Of a stretch of DNA of 6,679 nt, positions 5,031 to 6,679 are shown in pieces (position 1 is the stretch's first letter; each line of letters begins with the position of its first letter). Below the pieces are notes generated by a model that saw only the letters and a program-made list of their open reading frames with translations, did not search any database and was not told where the DNA came from. Origin of the DNA: Gemmatimonadaceae bacterium. Lineage in GTDB: Bacteria > Gemmatimonadota > Gemmatimonadetes > Gemmatimonadales > Gemmatimonadaceae. Where the stretch lies: positions 1 to 6,679 of the forward strand of contig JADGGM010000176.1 in NCBI GenBank assembly GCA_019689955.1, in the 5' to 3' direction. A program made the translations under genes and the position numbers.

Positions 5031-5057
5031 TTGACTCTCACCCGCGCGTTCTACAGC
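5031..5057 (+). promoter_or_regulatory. Possible promoter of the LuxR/LAL gene
   Basis: TTGACT at 5031-5036 and TACAGC at 5052-5057 are separated by 15 bases, a short spacer. Transcription would begin only a few bases before the ATG at 5071, which itself has just a weak GGCGG ahead. A leaderless or nearly leaderless message would fit. Weak evidence. Confidence 0.2.
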
Positions 5058-5070
5058 CTTGGCGGTAGCC

Positions 5071-6679
5071 ATGTCGAACCCGCATCCTGGACCAGACCTG
5101 CGCGGCCGCCGCCACGAGTGCGAATCGCTCGATCGGCTGCTGGCGGATGTGCGCGGGGGCCGGAGTCGCGTGCTGGTCCTCCGCGGTGAGGCGGGGGTCG
5201 GCAAGACCGCGCTGCTCGAGTATCTCGTCGCCAACGCATCAGCGTGTCGCGTCGCGCGGGCCGCGGGGGTCGAGTCGGAGATGGAGCTGGCGTTCGCCGG
5301 TGTGCATCAGCTCTGTGCGCCGCTGCTCGGCCATCTGGAGCGCTTGCCAGGTCCACAGCGCGATGCGCTCGGCACGGCGTTCGGGCTCAGCGCTGGTCCG
5401 GCGGCGGATCGCTTTCTGGTCGGGCTGGCGGTGTTGAGCCTGTTGTCCGAGGCGGCCGAGGAGCGGCCGCTGGTCGGTGTCGTCGATGACGCGCAGTGGC
5501 TCGATCACGCATCGGCGCAGGTGCTCGGGTTCGTGGCGCGACGGCTCCTGGCGGAATCGGTAGCCATCGTCTTCGCCGTGCGGGACGCGCGCGAGGACAC
5601 GGAGCTGGGGAGCATCCCGGTGATGGTCATCGAAGGGTTGAGCGACGCGGACGCGCGCGCGCTGCTCGACGCGGCGACGCCCGGGCGGCTCGACGAACGG
5701 GTCCGCGATCGGGTCGTCGCCGAGTCGCACGGGAACCCGCTCGCGCTGCTGGAGCTCCCCAAAGGGCTGACCGCGGCGGAGCTGGCGGGCGGGTTCGGCC
5801 GCCCCGACGCGCGACCGGTGGCGAGCCTCATCGAGCAGAGCTTCCTCCGGCGCGTCCGCGCGCTCCCGGTCGAGACGCAGCGACTCCTCCTCACCGCGGC
5901 GGCGGAGCCGGTGGGGGACGTGACGCTGCTGTGGCGCGCGGCTGCGGTGCTCGGGATCGGCACGGACGCGGCCGCGCCGGCGGAGGCGGACGGACTGATC
6001 GAGCTCGGCGCGCGAGTGCGGTTCCGTCACCCGCTGGCGCGCGCGGCCGCGTATCGCGCGGCCACGACGCGCGAGCGGCAGGAGATCCATCGCGCGCTGG
6101 CCGCGGTGACCGATCCGAGCGCCGATCCCGATCGCCGCGCGTGGCACCGCGCTCAGGCAGCGCTCGGGCCGGACGAGACCGTGGCCGACGAGCTGGAACG
6201 ATCGGCCGATCGCGCACAAGCTCGCGGCGGCATCGCGGCGGCGGCCGCGTTCCTCGAGCGAGCGACCGATCTCACCCCCGATCCCGCACGGCGCGGCGCG
6301 CGAGCGCTGGCCGCGGCGCAGGCGAAGTTCGAGGCCGGGGCCGCCAACGCTGCGTACGAGCTCCTCGCGGCCGCGGAGATCGGCCCGCTGGACGATCTGC
6401 AGCGCGCGCGACTGGCGCGCATGCGCGCGCACATCGCGTTTACCCAGCGACGTGGGAGCGACGCGCCGGCGCTGCTGCTCGATGCCGCCAAGCGGCTCGA
6501 GGCGCTCGACGCGGGGCTCGCGCGGGAGACCTACGTCGAGGCGCTGGGCGCGGAGATCTTCGTCGGCCGACTCGGCGTGCGCGACGGCGTGCCGGTCGCG
6601 GAGGCCGCGCGCGGCGCGCCGCGCGCAGCCGCGCCGCGGCGCGCGACGGACCTCCACCTCGACCGGCTGGCGCCGCGAT
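5071..6679 (+). CDS. LuxR/LAL-type large ATPase transcriptional regulator, N-terminal part
   Basis: Open for 536 codons from ATG 5071 and cut by the right edge; full LAL regulators are roughly 850-1000 residues and end in a LuxR helix-turn-helix, which would lie outside. An in-frame TGA at 5032-5034 rules out a longer N-terminus. LRGRRHECESLDRLL (10-24) is the usual opening of the AAA/NACHT-like ATPase domain; the Walker A motif GEAGVGKT is at 39-46 and the Walker B region LVGVVDDAQWLD at 134-145. The sensor block ESHGNPLALLELP and RVRFRHPLARAAAY further on are also typical. From about residue 365 the chain is Ala/Arg-rich and helical, consistent with the TPR-like region. Such proteins are large ATP-dependent activators, often pathway-specific; its target is unknown. 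Third codon positions are almost all G or C, unlike the lasso genes. Confidence 0.9.
   Translation, partial: MSNPHPGPDLRGRRHECESLDRLLADVRGGRSRVLVLRGEAGVGKTALLEYLVANASACRVARAAGVESEMELAFAGVHQLCAPLLGHLERLPGPQRDALGTAFGLSAGPAADRFLVGLAVLSLLSEAAEERPLVGVVDDAQWLDHASAQVLGFVARRLLAESVAIVFAVRDAREDTELGSIPVMVIEGLSDADARALLDAATPGRLDERVRDRVVAESHGNPLALLELPKGLTAAELAGGFGRPDARPVASLIEQSFLRRVRALPVETQRLLLTAAAEPVGDVTLLWRAAAVLGIGTDAAAPAEADGLIELGARVRFRHPLARAAAYRAATTRERQEIHRALAAVTDPSADPDRRAWHRAQAALGPDETVADELERSADRAQARGGIAAAAAFLERATDLTPDPARRGARALAAAQAKFEAGAANAAYELLAAAEIGPLDDLQRARLARMRAHIAFTQRRGSDAPALLLDAAKRLEALDAGLARETYVEALGAEIFVGRLGVRDGVPVAEAARGAPRAAAPRRATDLHLDRLAPR
6607..6626. repeat. Perfect 20-bp all-GC palindrome
   Basis: Positions 6607-6626 are identical to their own reverse complement and contain only G and C. 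They lie inside the LuxR/LAL coding region at a low-complexity Ala/Arg/Pro stretch (EAARGAPRAAAPRRATD). The family commonly has a Pro/Ala linker at this point. Confidence 0.8.

Noticed and set aside
4881..5052. Plus-strand frame with HFKGYTVHATPKSP, resembling small conserved proteins
   Set aside because: It has no start or ribosome-binding site of its own, overlaps the DUF488 ribosome-binding site, and has no stop before the LuxR/LAL start. The resemblance is too short to support a gene.
4878..5234. N-terminal extension of the DUF488 frame up to 5234
   Set aside because: It crosses the divergent LuxR/LAL coding start and is of low-complexity composition. The GGAGGTGA site places the start at 4877.
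5239..6657. 472-codon minus-strand ORF
   Set aside because: Arg/Glu/Ala-rich antisense shadow of the LuxR/LAL gene, a common artefact at high GC.

Overview
The window covers the start of a lasso-peptide biosynthesis operon (minus strand, about 1-2284) on a fragment whose right two thirds is ordinary high-GC chromosome. Hand counts of single lines give about 53-65% GC in the lasso part and about 75% in the right-hand gene. This suggests a high-GC soil-type bacterium carrying a transferred or mobile biosynthetic island. A LuxR-type large ATPase regulator, a DUF488 protein and an AraC-like regulator occur together in several such phyla (Actinobacteria, Gemmatimonadota, Chloroflexi and others). 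The sequence does not let me choose between them.

Layout, left to right. 1-1337 (-): lasso macrolactam synthetase (C protein, asparagine-synthetase-like), 445 codons present and cut by the left edge. 1334-1780 (-): lasso B2 transglutaminase-like leader protease with its Cys/His/Asp triad. 1791-2099 (-): lasso B1, a PqqD-like RiPP recognition element. 2093-2284 (-): a 63-codon ORF overlapping the B1 start by 7 bases, the best candidate for the lasso precursor (predicted core ASRTPRGEGGSHDRLW, ring Ala1-Glu8). Transcription runs right to left, so the order is A?-B1-B2-C. The joints are tight: 7-base overlap, 10-base gap, 4-base ATGA overlap. Precursor leader recognition (B1), leader cleavage (B2) and ring closure (C) are therefore all present. 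No transporter or isopeptidase is visible, but these could lie beyond the left edge.

2285-2928 has no intact gene. It holds several inverted repeats and, on the minus strand at 2552-2650, a stretch that aligns without gaps to the N-terminal part of the intact B2 (15 of 33 residues identical) but is broken by a TAG. This looks like the wreck of a second lasso B2 gene. 2929-3795 (-) is an AraC-type regulator with a receiver-like N-terminal half. 3752-3925 (-) is a small ORF with a strong ribosome-binding site that overlaps the start of the regulator.

3926-4265 is non-coding as far as I can see. At 3971-4047 it contains a striking 77-base nested hairpin of about 30 base pairs. 4266-4877 (-) is a DUF488-family protein. 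5071-6679 (+), divergent from it, is the N-terminal 536 codons of a large LuxR/LAL-type ATPase regulator cut by the right edge.

The points most worth following are the precursor assignment, the decayed second B2 with the unexplained DNA around it, and the long hairpin at 3971-4047.
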